Positions 32,512 through 44,027 of a stretch of DNA of 64,000 nt are shown piece after piece; the stretch's first letter is position 1, and each line of letters opens with the position of its first letter. The position numbers and the translations under genes are program-made. This DNA is from Rhinopithecus roxellana (taxonomy: Eukaryota > Chordata > Mammalia > Primates > Cercopithecidae): positions 30,707,483-30,771,482 of the forward strand of contig NC_044561.1 in the NCBI RefSeq assembly GCF_007565055.1, in the 5' to 3' direction. The notes below the pieces were generated by a model. It was not told the origin of the DNA, searched no databases, and worked only from the letters and a program-made list of their open reading frames with translations.

Positions 32512-32575
32512 TCATAATATAAAGTGCTTTGCACCATTCCTGAATTTTATAAAGTGTCAAATAATATCAAGTCTC
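32512..32575 (+). repeat. MIR SINE, part 2
   Basis: 'tataaagtgctttgcaccat' and the following 'aaagtgtcaaataata' continue the MIR 3' part interrupted by the AluJ. Confidence 0.5.
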
Positions 32576-32719
32576 ATAGGAAATTCTCTATTCATTTATA
32601 ATATTAAATTTAATTTAGCAACATTTAAATCTACTTAAAGCATAGACTTATGTACACCCAAATCAATTACTAAGGTTTTTTGGTATAAATGATTTAGGGT
32701 TTGTAGCAGTCTGTTATGT

Positions 32720-33260
32720 AAGTGACTTCTAGTAAACCATGCCTCCTGGTAATCATGCCCTTCCTTGTGTAGTGCTCTTCTCTTGAATATGGGCAGCCTC
32801 CCTGACCAATAGAAGGAAGTAGAAAATTCACTGTGCCTATACCAGGACTAAGCTTTGAAAAAATCTGGTAGCTTCTGCTTTTGCTGTCTAGAAAGCCCGA
32901 GCCACCATGTGAGAAATTCTATTTCCTTAATAGAGATACCTTGTGTCTCACTGGACACACACTCAGAGAGAGAGACAGAGAGACAGAGAGACAGAGAGAG
33001 AGAGAGAGAGAGATCCTAACTATATTATAGAAAGAGATGAGCTCAAAAAAACTCAGTGGCCCAGCAAATTCAAGCCCCTAAGTGACCCATCAGCTGAATA
33101 AAGCCACACAAGTAACCACTGGCAAGACCAGCAGAAGAACCATCCAGCAGAACCTGGCCCAAATTGGGAATAGTGAGCAAATAAAATAGTTTTTTGTTTG
33201 TTTGTTTAAAGACATTAAGTTTAGGGGTGTTTACTTGAACAGGAACGGGTAATGGAATCA
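32720..33260 (+). mobile_element. MLT1-type (MaLR) LTR
   Basis: Landmarks are 'ccctgaccaatagaaggaag', 'ctggtagcttctgcttttgc', 'gagccaccatgtgagaaatt' and a terminal 'aagacattaagtttaggggt', the order seen in MLT1 LTRs. It contains a GA-rich microsatellite. No internal region or partner LTR was found. Confidence 0.65.
32967..33013. repeat. GA/GACA microsatellite
   Basis: agagagagacagagagac units passing into (GA)n, inside the MLT1-type LTR. Confidence 0.9.
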
Positions 33261-34192
33261 GGGCTATTTCCGCTTCCTTCATTCCCTTTTCCTACTAGAC
33301 ACATTATTTAGATTTTTTCCCATATGTCCTCCTTTCACTAATCACCATTTGGTAGATCCACAAAAGTCTTTTTACGTTGATCTAAAATGTAATTCTTGAG
33401 TCATTTACAACATTTATAACAGATGTTAATCAAAATAGGATTTGGGGAAACCTGAGATGTCCACCTTACTTGCTGCAGTGGCTGAATATTATGTCAAATC
33501 TGGGCTTATGAGTGCCATACAGCTTCATAAACATTCAAGCACCTAACACTTTTCATGTTTTTGCAACTTACTATGACTTGCTCTTGGGTGATCATGGCCT
33601 GAGCATTTAAAAACATTATGAAATATATTTGAATTCATAAAACTCATTATCCATTAATGTCTTCTTCTGTTAGGTTTTAATATTACTTAAAATTGCAAGA
33701 ATGAATTTTATCTGCAGCTTGAGTCCAAAGTACAACCTGCTTTAAAACGTGTGGTATTTTCAGAATTAAAATAACAATGTATATCTCTTCAACTTGATTC
33801 TCACTACATTTCTTTATTAAGTTAGGCTTTTCTGATAATGATTAACCAGTTAAGCAGCCCTAAATATAATTAATTTTTAAATAGAAGATGAGTTTGAACA
33901 AATTGAAAAGTTTATCAAAATGGGTGATTATTTAGCCTCATGACCTAGCTAAAACACTTTAGCACAATAACATGATTTTGAGCAAAGACTACTTCATGTG
34001 TTTTTGAAATAAAGGCATGTGGTCCCATGAGAATATCTTTGATCTCAAACATGTTGGTACCATGTAGAAGACTTTAGTTTTGTTGCTTAGGTTTATAATA
34101 CAAGCAAGTGATTCTTCTATTGATACTCTGAAAATATTGTCTACTCTGACGGAGGGATAATTAATTTTAGTCCCTTTATTCCTGAATAATCC
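33261..34192. other. Unassigned sequence, no gene seen
   Basis: AT-rich, no repeat or coding region recognised. Confidence 0.5.
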
Positions 34193-34696
34193 TGTGTTAG
34201 TGTTCTCTGGAGAATCAGAATCAATAAATTTCTCTCTCTCTCCATACACATATGTGTATGTGAATTCATATATGTATATATATTTATATACATTCATACT
34301 ATACATACACATACATATGTATTCACACACACACACACACACACACACATGTTACATAAAATTGGCTCATCAATCATGGGGGCTGGCAAGTCCAAAATCT
34401 GCAGGGTGGCCTGGCAAGTTAGAGACAGAGGGAAGAGCCACCGTTTCCTTTTAAATCTGAAGGCCATCTGCTGCAGAATTCCTTCTTCCTCAGGGGGGTC
34501 AGTCTTTTTTCTATTCAGGCCTTCAACCAATTGCAAGAGGCTCATCCACTTTATAGAGAATAATCTGCTTTACTCAAGCCATGGATTTAAATGTCAACCT
34601 TATCCAAAAACACCCTCATGGAAACATCAGTATATTGTTTGACCACATATCTGGGCACTGAGGCCCAGCCCGGTTGACACATAAAACTAACCCTCA
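34193..34696 (+). mobile_element. LTR-like repeat (ERVL-type suspected)
   Basis: It opens 'tgtgttagtgttctctggag' and closes 'gttgacacataaaactaacc...ca', with inner blocks 'attggctcatcaatcatggg' and 'gcactgaggcccagcc'. This is a familiar dispersed human/primate repeat with TG...CA-like ends. I cannot fix the subfamily from memory, and the flanking pentamers do not clearly match. Confidence 0.5.
34237..34349. repeat. TA/CA microsatellite within the LTR-like repeat
   Basis: Alternating tatatg/catata units end in a (CA)n run of about 12 units (34325-34349). It explains the short frames rich in Tyr, Ile, Val and Cys on both strands. Confidence 0.9.
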
Positions 34697-35990
34697 TACC
34701 CACCTGGAGATCTGAGCCAATTGAGAGATAGTCTCAGGTATCAAATAGATGGAGATTAACAGTAGTGGTGTTTGAGTAGAGGCCATGGCTTGGAAACGTG
34801 ATCAAATGGACTTCTTACTACTCAACCTTCCCCATATTAATGACCAATATCAATATCCCCATATCATCACCTAGGAATTTTGTTATGATGAAGAGAGAAA
34901 AGTGTGTGCAGAGGGCAGAAAGAAAGCCCAGGCTCTGTGCATCACACTTTTCTCAGTCTCACTATCCCATGTTACTACCCTCCTTTGGAGAAGAGTGCTT
35001 GTGAAGGCGCAGAGGAGGCTCCAAGTTATTTGTTACATTATTCTAAAAGAAGCAGAAATTCCTTTTAAACAAGATCATGCAGATTTTTGTGGGGAGAGAG
35101 AGGATCACTCCCTAAAATAGTATTCAAATATGATTTTTCAGAACAATTCTGGTTTCTAAACAATCATTGTGATCCAGAATCTGACTGCCTGTGCATTACA
35201 GACTTAAAAATCATGTAAAGGATAGTATTTGGCAGTAATTTAGAAAACATATTTCTGGAAGTTTTCTATTTAGACAAGTACTCCTTTTCTCTAAGAATAA
35301 TGTGAGATTTTGATCATTTGTACAGCTTTCATATTTTTCTTTCATGTAATCTCTTAAAATCATTCACAGAAACTTAAAAATCCCACTAGCAAAATAGCCC
35401 ATCATGATCAAATTTAGCTGCATTACCCTTTTTAACCAGAAAGCCAGTAAAACATCATTTTACATAGTATTAACATGTTCATGTGCTATTCAAAGATATA
35501 TTATGTCATCTAAAAGATTATACAAATACTCAGAATATTTTTCTCTCTAGCACCACAGATATGAAGATTCTGTAAATTTTTTGATGAGTTTGTTCTTGTT
35601 AATATAAGCTATGTTTTCAGTTGTGTTAAGTACAAATAATCTTGCTTTCTTTATATCATTACTAACTTATATATCGCCCGAGTCATACTCTCAATATCAT
35701 AATTCACTATTGTTTTAAAACTTAGAAATACAGCATAAAGTCTCCCCCCTCCCCACTTTTTAAAGCCTTTGCTCTTGCCACTATAAACTTCAGAGTTTTC
35801 TAAAAAAAGAAATTGTAACTTTTAAACAAGAATCCAAGGAACACACAACATCCTTTTTACTTCTTTGATGATTCCTCATTTAGGAACTGATTTATTCTTT
35901 AATCGTTCCTTAAATGATAAGACTCTCCGGCTCTAATCTTTAATCATTTATTAAAATAATTCATTCTTCCCACAATAATATATTATTTTC
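34697..35990. other. Unassigned sequence, no gene seen
   Basis: No recognisable repeat. Overlapping frames at 34798-35120 have no known similarity. Confidence 0.45.
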
Positions 35991-35991
35991 C

Positions 35992-36720
35992 TATAATTGG
36001 ATATATTAATTTCTAGTTACCTTTAACATATACCCATCATCAGATCACGTCTCACCATCACCATCACCCAAGTCACCATCACCCCTCACCAGAGCAATTG
36101 CAATCTCCCTGATTCTATGTTTTTGACCTTGCTCCATTATACCTATTCTCCACAGGGCAGTCAGTGGGATCCTGTTAAAGTCGACTGTTGTTCTTTGTCT
36201 TCTTATGACCTGTCATAATATTCCCATTAAACTAAAAATAAGGCGAAATCCTTGCCATGACGTAGCAGTTCCTGAACCATCTCGATTCTCGTTCTCTGAA
36301 TTTGTGTGTAATGACTTCTTGCCACATTCACTGTAGTCTTTTTGACTTATTTGCAGTTCTTTTAGCCTGACCACATGCTCCTGCATCAAGGTTTTTTCTC
36401 CCTCATAAAGCCCACCCTTTTGTTTACTGAGTTCCCTGTGCAAGTGACATCTGACCAGAGATGCCTTTTCTGAATATTCTATCTAAAAAGCACCTCCTCT
36501 TCCACTTCCCAATGATCTTTCTTTTGGTCCTTATCACCATGCGACCTTTTTTATACATTTAACTTTTTATGGTATTTTTGTCTCCCCTAGTGAAATGTAA
36601 GCTTCACGAAAAGACGATGTTTGTCTATTTGTATACTGTGAAACCCCTGAATGTGAAGCAGTGCCTGAGGTGTGGGAGGAACTCACAAAAATGTTCTGAA
36701 TGAATGAATGGTAAATAGAA
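35992..36720 (+). repeat. L2 LINE, 3' region (contains duplicated copy 1)
   Basis: 'tctccacagggcagtcagtg', later 'ctagtgaaatgtaagcttca' and 'gttctgaatgaatgaatgg' trace the L2 ORF2 end through its 3' terminus. The first 242 bp (35992-36233) recur as a direct duplicate at 36833-37073. Confidence 0.7.
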
Positions 36721-36832
36721 AATGTCTTAGAGGCCCCATCTTACTTTGGGATAAAAGTATATAAATAAATGATGAGATGGTAAAACAAATATGTTTATCA
36801 TGTATGGAGGATATATTTATATATTTATAGCA

Positions 36833-37073
36833 TATAATTAGATTTATTAATTTCCAGTTGTCTTTAAAATACATCCAGCATCAGACCACATCACCATCAC
36901 CATCACCCAAGTCACCATCACCCCTCACCAGAGAAATTGCAATTCCCCTGATTCTATGCTTTTGACCTTGCCCCATTATGTCTGTTCTCCACAGAGCAGT
37001 CAGTGGGATCCTGTTAAAGTAGACTCATTGTTCTTTGTCATCTTATGACCCTCCGTAGCATCCCCATTAAACT
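36833..37073 (+). repeat. Direct duplicate of the L2 segment (copy 2)
   Basis: It aligns to 35992-36233 over its full length, about 87% identical by eye, including the shared 'caccatcaccatcaccca' run and 'cagtcagtgggatcctgtta'. Homology stops at 'aaact' on both copies. Confidence 0.88.
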
Positions 37074-37720
37074 ATAAACACTACTTTATTACACAGTAAG
37101 ATGGAGCCACTAAGAATATATAAATATATATTCAAGAAGAAATGTATTCTGTTTGGGAGAACTGAAAAAGGCTTTGAAAAGCAAAATAATTTTGAGTTAA
37201 CAGATGAGCCAAAGATTTTAAAGCAAGAAATAGCACAGGTTAAAACAAAACAGCATAGGTCAATGTACAGAGAGCTAAAAGATATCTTGCACCTTCAGAA
37301 AATTGTTGAGACTTACAGCATGGTTGGAATATATTCAGATCAGCCTTATTTGTAAGAATACTCCTTGGTCAGATTCTCTAAAATTTTCCTCCTTCTACAT
37401 TCTTTCCTCGACTTATCATCAAAAGAATAATTATCTTCAAAATTGATGGCTCTTATCGTTTTTCATATCCAGTTTCAAGAAATATGAGCCTCAAATTTGT
37501 ATGGTGTTATGCTAAGCTACATTTATGTATATTTACATTATATATTATCTATTATATGTAAGAATATATTGCTTATTTACATTTGTTATTTTGATTTGTA
37601 AATAAATTTATTGTAATAAATACATAGCTATATGAAGGTCAAATTAAAAATATCCCCTCATACTATCTTACCTCTTACCCTGCCAAGGTAACTAATGTTA
37701 ATACAGCAGTATTGTTTCTG
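37074..37720. other. Unassigned AT-rich sequence
   Basis: The 84-codon plus frame at 37101-37355 is Lys/Glu-rich but has no recognisable domain or splice context; not called as a gene. Confidence 0.4.
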
Positions 37721-37825
37721 TCCTTCTATATGTGTATATATACACATATATATTTATATCTATTATCATAAAAATTATGTAGTTACAGACACATGTATAT
37801 ACATATTTAAATACACATATAGTCT
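37721..37825. repeat. TA/CA simple repeat with 24-bp palindrome
   Basis: The perfect palindrome at 37727-37750 (TATATGTGTATA and its complement) sits in a run of tatata/cacata units. Confidence 0.85.
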
Positions 37826-37884
37826 ACCAATATTGGGTAAATAATTGTCTGTCGCTTTCACATATTTTATTTCATTTTCCTTTC

Positions 37885-38070
37885 AAAGCACACCTGCAAA
37901 TTAACTGAAGCTAACCCTATTTTATTAGCGAGGAAAACCCTCTTTTATTAGTGAGGAAACTGGCAATGATGTTGAAGCACCTTATCCAGGATCACACATT
38001 AAGTGGCAGATCCAGGTTTTACAATTTCAAGTTCCATGTCCTTTTCTGAGGTCCCAGCCCCTTGCCATCC
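37885..38070 (-). repeat. MIR SINE, internally duplicated
   Basis: 'gaggaaactggcaatgatg' and 'ggatcacacattaagtggca' match a reversed MIR. The block 'ttttattag(c/t)gaggaaa' appears twice, about 26 bp apart (37920 and 37946), a small internal tandem duplication. Confidence 0.6.
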
Positions 38071-38149
38071 AGCCATTTCCCTATATTTTGGAACAAGTGC
38101 AACTTAGTGATGTACTTGATACCTGGTCATTGCATCAGGAAAGATTAGA

Positions 38150-38500
38150 TTAGGCTGAGTGTGATTGAAAACCCAAATAGTAGCAAGCTAATAAAAATAG
38201 AGGCTTATTTCTCTTTCATATAAAAGAAGTCTAGATCAAGGATGTCTTGGTGCTCTATGTTGAAGAGCTTAGTTTTCTTTGATCTCTCTGCTGTATTGCA
38301 TGTGGTTTTATTCTATAGGTGACATGGTCCAAGGTAACCGCTGGAACTCCAGACAGTCCATCTGTATATTAACCCACAAGGAGGAGGAGATTATCTTCTT
38401 TTATAGATAACTGCTAGAAGATGTGCATGTAACATTTACTTATTTTCATTGGCCAGAACTTGTCATATGGAAACAGCTTGTTGCAAGGGGTTGTAGATGA
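38150..38500. repeat. Unassigned dispersed repeat (LTR- or DNA-like)
   Basis: 'aggcttatttctctttcat' followed by 'cattggccagaacttgtcat' matches a dispersed mammalian repeat I recognise but cannot name. No termini defined. Confidence 0.4.
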
Positions 38501-38685
38501 GGGGCCATCTGTTCTGAGCAGTCATATGTCCATCTAAAAAATAACATGTTTTGTTTTCAAAAAAGAAAATAAGCATGGGTATATTGGAACAAAGTAGAAT
38601 TGTTGGCCAAAGTCATGAAACAGCTTTGGGCTATTCTCATTAAACAGAATATTACTTAACACAACATCCATGCTATTACAATATT

Positions 38686-38905
38686 CAAGGGTCAGGAAAC
38701 TACATCCCATAAGCCAAATTGGTTCTGTCCCCAGTTTTTGTAAATAAAGTTTTATTGAAATGCAACCATGCCCACTTGTTTACATATTGTCTATGGTTGC
38801 CTCAGCACTATAGCAGAGTAGAATAGTTGCATTAGTGACTGTATGGCCCACAGACTCTACAATATATACTATGCAAACATTTACAGAAAAACTTTCCTGA
38901 TGCCT
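38686..38905. mobile_element. hAT-type non-autonomous DNA transposon
   Basis: It begins 'caagggtcaggaaacta' and ends 'acagaaaaactttcctgatg', matching the imperfect terminal repeats of a common hAT element (cag..gtc.gcaaact). The inner 'gtaaataaagttttattgaa' block is diagnostic. It has no coding capacity; the exact subfamily is not assigned. Confidence 0.7.
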
Positions 38906-38992
38906 TCACTTGATCAGTAGGCTGAAGTTTTTAAAAATAGACTCAAATTTTAAAAACTGCCTCCCCCAAAAAAGAGAATCCCAATACACCTA

Positions 38993-40018
38993 CAGGTGAC
39001 CTTTGAACAACACAAGTTTGAACTAGGTTGTTCCACTTATATGCAAATATTTTTTCAATATATTGGTAAATTTTTGGAGATTTGTAAGAATTTGGAAAAA
39101 CTTACAGAAGAATTGCATAGCCTACAAGTATTTTAACAATTAAGAAAAAGTTGTGCGTCATGAGTGCATAAAATGTATGTAGATACTAGACTCTTTTATC
39201 ACTTACTACCATAAACTATACACAAATCTATTATAAAAAGTTAAAACTTATAAAAACTTACACAACCACTTAGAGACCATACGTGGCACCATTTGCAATA
39301 AAGAGAAATGTAAACAAATGTAAAGATGCAGTATTAAATCATAACTCTTATACATACTATACTGCAGTAACAATTTTGTAGCTACCTCCTTCCTATTGTG
39401 GGGAACTTAAGTGTTGGGAATATCTGCTTAAAATATGGTGTGACACTAACATCTCCCCATGAGCAGCTCCTCTCTCCAGCAAATTGTGAACCTCAGTAAA
39501 AAGTGATCTCTCATGGTTTGCACGTATTTTTCGTCCTGTTTAGTGCAATACTGTAACCCTTTAATAACAGTATGGTACCCACACAGAGTGCCACTGGTGA
39601 TGCTGGAAGTGCTCCAAAGAAGCAGAAAAACATCATAACACTACAAGAAAAAGTTGAATTGCTTGATATGTGCCATAGTCTGGGGCCTGCAACTGTAGTT
39701 GCCCACCATTTCAGACAATTCATCTTATAAACAGACAATGTAAACTTACAGCATAGGTAAATATAGTCCAATATTGTAAAGGCATTTTTCTCATGGTTTT
39801 CTTAACATTTTTTAACTTACTATATTGAAAGAATACAGTCTCTAATACACGGAATATACAGAATCTGTGATAATCAATCATTTATATTATGGGCAAGGCC
39901 TCTGGTCGACAGTAGGCTATCAGGAGTTAAGTTTTAGGGCAATGAACAGTTATACGTGGATGTTTTTTACTGTGTGTCGGGAGGGTTGGTGCTCCTAACA
40001 TTTTTGTGGGTCCTAACT
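38993..40018 (+). mobile_element. Tigger-family DNA transposon (MER6-type ends)
   Basis: The 5' terminus 'caggtgacctttgaacaaca' follows a TA, as expected for pogo/Tigger elements. Near the 3' side, 'cagtaggctatcaggagtta' is the standard sub-terminal block. The last bases are too diverged to fix the 3' inverted repeat. At about 1.0 kb it is longer than a minimal internally deleted copy and retains the start of a transposase. Confidence 0.7.
39572..39730 (+). pseudogene. Tigger transposase N-terminal remnant
   Basis: A 52-residue open frame ending in TAA. It contains APKKQKNIITLQEKVELLDM, a basic stretch followed by the first helix of the helix-turn-helix (CENP-B N/psq-like) domain typical of Tigger transposases, then HHF resembling the family's 'ARHF' element. 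The rest of the DNA-binding domain and all of the DDE catalytic core are missing. It is a fossil, not a gene. Confidence 0.65.
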
Positions 40019-40089
40019 TTATAGGATATTGCTCAGGAGTTTCAAGTGAGCAGATATGTTGGTGTTTACAAACACTGTGGGCTTGGGAA

Positions 40090-40290
40090 TGACAGTTATT
40101 AGTCTTCCAGTATCCAAATCCTGGCACATTTACTTCCTAGTTGGGTAAAACTTGGGTAAGGTTTTTGACTTCCTTGTGCCTCAGTTTGCCATCTGTAAAA
40201 TTAGGATACAAATCCTGATTGCCTAGGAATAAATCAGTTAACATATATATGTCACTTAAATCAGTACCTAGCGCATAATAAACTTTAATA
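40090..40290 (+). repeat. MIR SINE
   Basis: Forward MIR blocks 'cttgtgcctcagtttgccat' and 'catctgtaaaattaggata' are followed by 'cagtacctagcgcataataa'. Confidence 0.75.
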
Positions 40291-40600
40291 ATCATACCTA
40301 TTACAAGTCTCCCCTTTTCAAAAATGAAGATGGCTTTAATTTAATTAGCACTAGAGGGAGAACTGTAGTCCCATAGAGTCTGAAATTTTCCTGCAAGCAA
40401 ATGGGATAAAGTAATGTAACAGCATTGCTCAACGCTCTCTTGCAGTGATTTTCCTGCAGCCCTAATCAGCCACACATCTCACGCCCATGATTTCTGGTCA
40501 TGTACTTTATTTCCCTCCTCATTCTGCTATCTATTTTTGCCAGCATAACTTTACAACTTTCATCAGAAAGAACATTCTAATTAGAATTTCTCAGGAAACT
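40291..40600. other. Unassigned sequence
   Basis: No repeat or coding region recognised. Confidence 0.45.
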
Positions 40601-40602
40601 TC

Positions 40603-40688
40603 TCAGGTTTCCATTCATTCTTCATTATCATTGAAAAGAATAGTATCAGGTTTCCATTCATTCTTCATTATCATTGAAAAGAATAGTA
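40603..40688. repeat. Perfect 43-bp tandem duplication
   Basis: Two identical 43-bp copies lie head to tail: 40603-40645 and 40646-40688, each starting tcaggtttccattcattc and ending gaatagta. No mismatch was seen between them. Confidence 0.95.
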
Positions 40689-40905
40689 CATCAAATGCTT
40701 CTGATAGGTCAAGAAAGATAAATACTGAGAAATGGCCATTGGATTTACTACCACAGGTGCCCCTGGTGATCTTGATAAAAGCAGTAACAGGGAAATGATG
40801 AGGGTGAAAATCTAATTGGTTTGGAAGTGAGAACAGGAAGAAAAAAATGGAAACGGTGAGATCAGACACTTTTTCAAGGATTAACTGGATAATAAATATT
40901 GTGTC
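40689..40905 (-). repeat. L2 LINE ORF2 fragment
   Basis: 'catcaaatgcttctgatagg' is the reverse complement of the L2 reverse-transcriptase block. Read on the minus strand it gives LDLSEAFD, close to the CR1/L2 'LDLSAAFD' motif. 'aatggccattggatttacta' and the following 'ggtgatcttgataaaagcag' also match reversed L2. The frame is truncated. Confidence 0.7.
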
Positions 40906-41585
40906 TCATGGGAACTCACATATGTGTGCAACTGATTGATTCCTACATAGCCAGTGATCTTCTATGTGTCACATGGCAAGCACTCGGTATGGCAGTTACA
41001 GTTGCTGTTAATTTTTTTTCAAAAGCTCCAGGAAAAGACAGCTTTCTTTGGTCACATCTTTCAAAGTCTTCATATTTAATGTTAAAAAACAGAACGCCTA
41101 GCCTCTGCTTCAGACTCATTTTAGTCTCAGTATGTAAGCTACTATTTGAACAAAGATCAGCAATCCAGTTTGAGGGCTTGATGGGGTGAAAGTGCAGTGG
41201 GGGTGGGAGAATGTGGCAGGCGGCCCCTGTCATCTGGGTCAGGGTCTCTTATGGAAACTTGATCCCTTGACCTTGCTTGCTCTATTCGAACATCTAAATT
41301 CTTCTCTTAGCTTTTATTTCAAATAGTCTTGACTGCTTCTTTCAAACCTCTATCCTCAAAATTGCTGTTAGATTTTCTCTGGGGGAGGAGGAATTATGAA
41401 GACCTTCTAGAAGTTAGTTTTATACCCTCCATTTAAACCTAGAGGATGTGTGGCCCATAACCCACTGGCATCCATGCTGACAACCTATACATTGTTCCAG
41501 GGTTGAATGCAATTTGATTGGAAATAACCTCAACAGTGAACTTGAAATATCATGCTATAAAATAAAAATAGAAAGAAGAAAATCA
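40906..41585. other. Unassigned sequence, no gene seen
   Basis: Opposite-strand 96-codon frames (40899-41189 plus, 40943-41233 minus) overlap each other and have no known motif. Confidence 0.45.
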
Positions 41586-41589
41586 AAAG

Positions 41590-41627
<38 letters not shown>

Positions 41628-41650
41628 TCACAGACACACATGCACACAAC
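41590..41650. repeat. (CT)n(CA)n microsatellite
   Basis: About ten CT units pass directly into a CA run with a few interruptions. Confidence 0.92.
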
Positions 41651-43040
41651 ATAGAAACCATGCTGGTAGCCCTAGAATTTGTCCTTTCTGATTTTTAATT
41701 TGGCTCTGTTTTTGAAGTAAACAAGCATCTATCATAAACACTGTGATCTTTACGGTAGGATTGTACTCCCTTGTATCACAAGCCATGAGTGCTTCTAAGC
41801 AGCCAGCCTTTATGCATAAACTGCAGGGTGTGAGAGCTTCAAGCTTATTTGAAATGGAAGTGGTGTTTGGTGAGATGGGAAGAAGGGATGCATTTTAAAC
41901 TAATAAATAATCATCATCCATGCCTACTTGGAAAATAGCTTTCTTGTTGAATAATATTTCAATATATAATATCTTGAAATAAGACTGTCATTAATAATTT
42001 AAGCATAGCTTGCCATATAAATCCAGCAAATATGTACATACATGAGGCCTAAATTACTCTCTGGGGCCACCTTTTTCTGCTTAAATTACCTTTAGGAGAC
42101 ACCCATTTAGGTGATATTAGGGCCAGTTAAGGAGAGGGATAATGACCATGGTAGACCTAGCTTTTCCACTTGCTGACATCCCTGCTATACCAGGCTAGTG
42201 AACAAATGCTCCTGGCCATATTCCACATTCATAGGTCCGTTTTCTTAGTGATGGTGAAGACACAAAATTAAGATGAGGTCAGATTCATCCTGTGACCTAC
42301 ACCACAGAAGAGACTCCTAAATGAATGTACTGTGTCACTGTGGATTCTGTATCTGAATTTCAATCAGGAGGAACAAATCTCTCAGAATCCTTGTGTATGC
42401 CAGTGGTATTATGCTGACCTTTGAATTACAAATAGATACTGAGAAAGAAATCCCAGGAGCAGGCAATATCCATTAAATAACAATTATGAAAAGCTGTTTG
42501 CCTTTTGGAATGGCTTTTCCCATAATGAGGATATGACCAAGCTGGGAGGCTGGGGAGTGGTGGGACTCATGTAAGGTTTCTAATTCTGAATTATTCATTT
42601 CTCAAATGGAGAGAAACCCTCAAAGCTGGGATAGGAAGAGAAAGTCAAGGAGGCCCAGGAGCCTTTCTTAAGACCAGGTTTTATATAGAAAGGGCCATGG
42701 AGACAGGGCTAAGAATCTAGAAGAGTTAGACTAAAAATCTGGCTCCTTTCCATCATGAGAATATACATCATTTGGGATTGATTCAGTGTGATTTTTGATA
42801 TGTCTGAGTCACCTACCCAAGTAAATTTCATTTCACAAAAGGTTTGCTGCCAGAAATCTTTTATTGTCTCACAACATTTATTATTTACTTTGGATCTGGC
42901 CAGAAAATATCATGTGCATTGTTTCACATGGTTGAAATATATAGAATGGCCGAGATTCACCCATATTTCACCTTTAAAGTCAATATAGGGTTTTCTCTAA
43001 ATTTCCATCCTTAGAATTCAGTACACCACGTTGTCTAAGA
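41651..43040. other. Unassigned sequence, no gene seen
   Basis: About 1.4 kb without recognisable repeats or coding similarity. Confidence 0.45.
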
Positions 43041-43045
43041 CTCCA

Positions 43046-43300
43046 GACTTTGGAGTTAAATGGTCCTGAGTTGAATACCAAACTGACCCCTGACAAGTTA
43101 TGTAGCAAATTATTCAATATTTTTTACTCTGTCACTTATCTGCCAAATAGGAATAATAGTGTCTAACCCATAGGAATAGGGAGAGGACAAAATAAGGGAG
43201 TATGTTTAATGCGCAGGCAACCAAATATTGGGTTGGGTATGCATTAAGCATATTTTCTCATATTGGGCACATAGCAGGTACTGTATAAATGACTCCATAT
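43046..43300 (+). repeat. MIR SINE (MIRb-like), near full length
   Basis: 'actccagactttggagttaa', 'cttatctgccaaataggaat', 'agtgtctaacccatagg' and 'gggcacatagcaggtactg' follow the whole forward MIR. It is one of the best preserved MIR copies in the window. Confidence 0.8.
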
Positions 43301-43309
43301 TTATGACTC

Positions 43310-43660
43310 AACTTTTGCTGCAGCAACAGACAACCCTTAAATACCAGGAGTTTGCAAAAGCAAACATTAATTTATTGTTCACATTTCATGGTGGCTGCAG
43401 GTCTGCTGTGATTTTGCCAGGTTTGGCTTGGTCCAATTGGTTTCCATAGGACCCCTATGAATGTGTAACTATTCTCTAGGGTGTGCTGCTGACACAGAAG
43501 AAGACAGCAGCTCGAGAAAAGGACAACACCAAGATGACTCATGTGTCTTCTCAGAACCAGTGTATTGTCACTACCTGCCATTGATCAAACAGTCACATGG
43601 CCAAGCCCAGCATTAATGAAACAGTCAAGTATGTTCTGCCTCTTGCAAGGCAGTGAATGG
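43310..43660. repeat. Unassigned dispersed repeat
   Basis: 'ctgcagcaacagacaaccct', then 'aacattaatttattgttcac', then 'cacatggccaagcccagc' and 'tctgcctcttgcaaggcagt' follow the order of a familiar mammalian dispersed repeat. Family not assigned. Confidence 0.45.
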
Positions 43661-44027
43661 TTAAGAAGAATAATCCATTATACATACTAACATGTACTAT
43701 TATTAAGTAATGATCATGAAGTCATAAAATTTTAATTTGTTTTCACTTTTGGTGGTAATTGGGATTTAAAAGATGCTGTACTTTAATCAATTTCAATATC
43801 TATAATTTTTCACTCTATAATTATTTTTTCTTTTATGAGTAGTTTTATATACTCATGAACTTTTATTCATGCAACATGTTATAATACAGTTATTACTCTT
43901 TTTGACGAAGAAATTGCACCAAATTTGACCAGATGGAGTTTCTTTAAGTTGGCTCCTGTCCCCTTCCAATGTGTCCCCATTCTTCTTTGAGCATGTCTTC
44001 ACTCTGGCAAAAGTTGTATCGAGATTA
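43661..44027. other. Unassigned AT-rich sequence
   Basis: Contains a small foldback, atgagta/tactcat, near 43835-43856; nothing else recognised. Confidence 0.45.

Noticed and set aside
36050..36090. Short 'caccatcaccatcaccca' direct repeats, considered as a CRISPR-like array
   Set aside because: A simple CACCAT run inside L2 with no regular spacers, and the genome is clearly a primate's.
37101..37355. 84-codon Lys/Glu-rich frame, considered as an exon or pseudogene
   Set aside because: No domain or splice-site support; composition follows the local A-richness.
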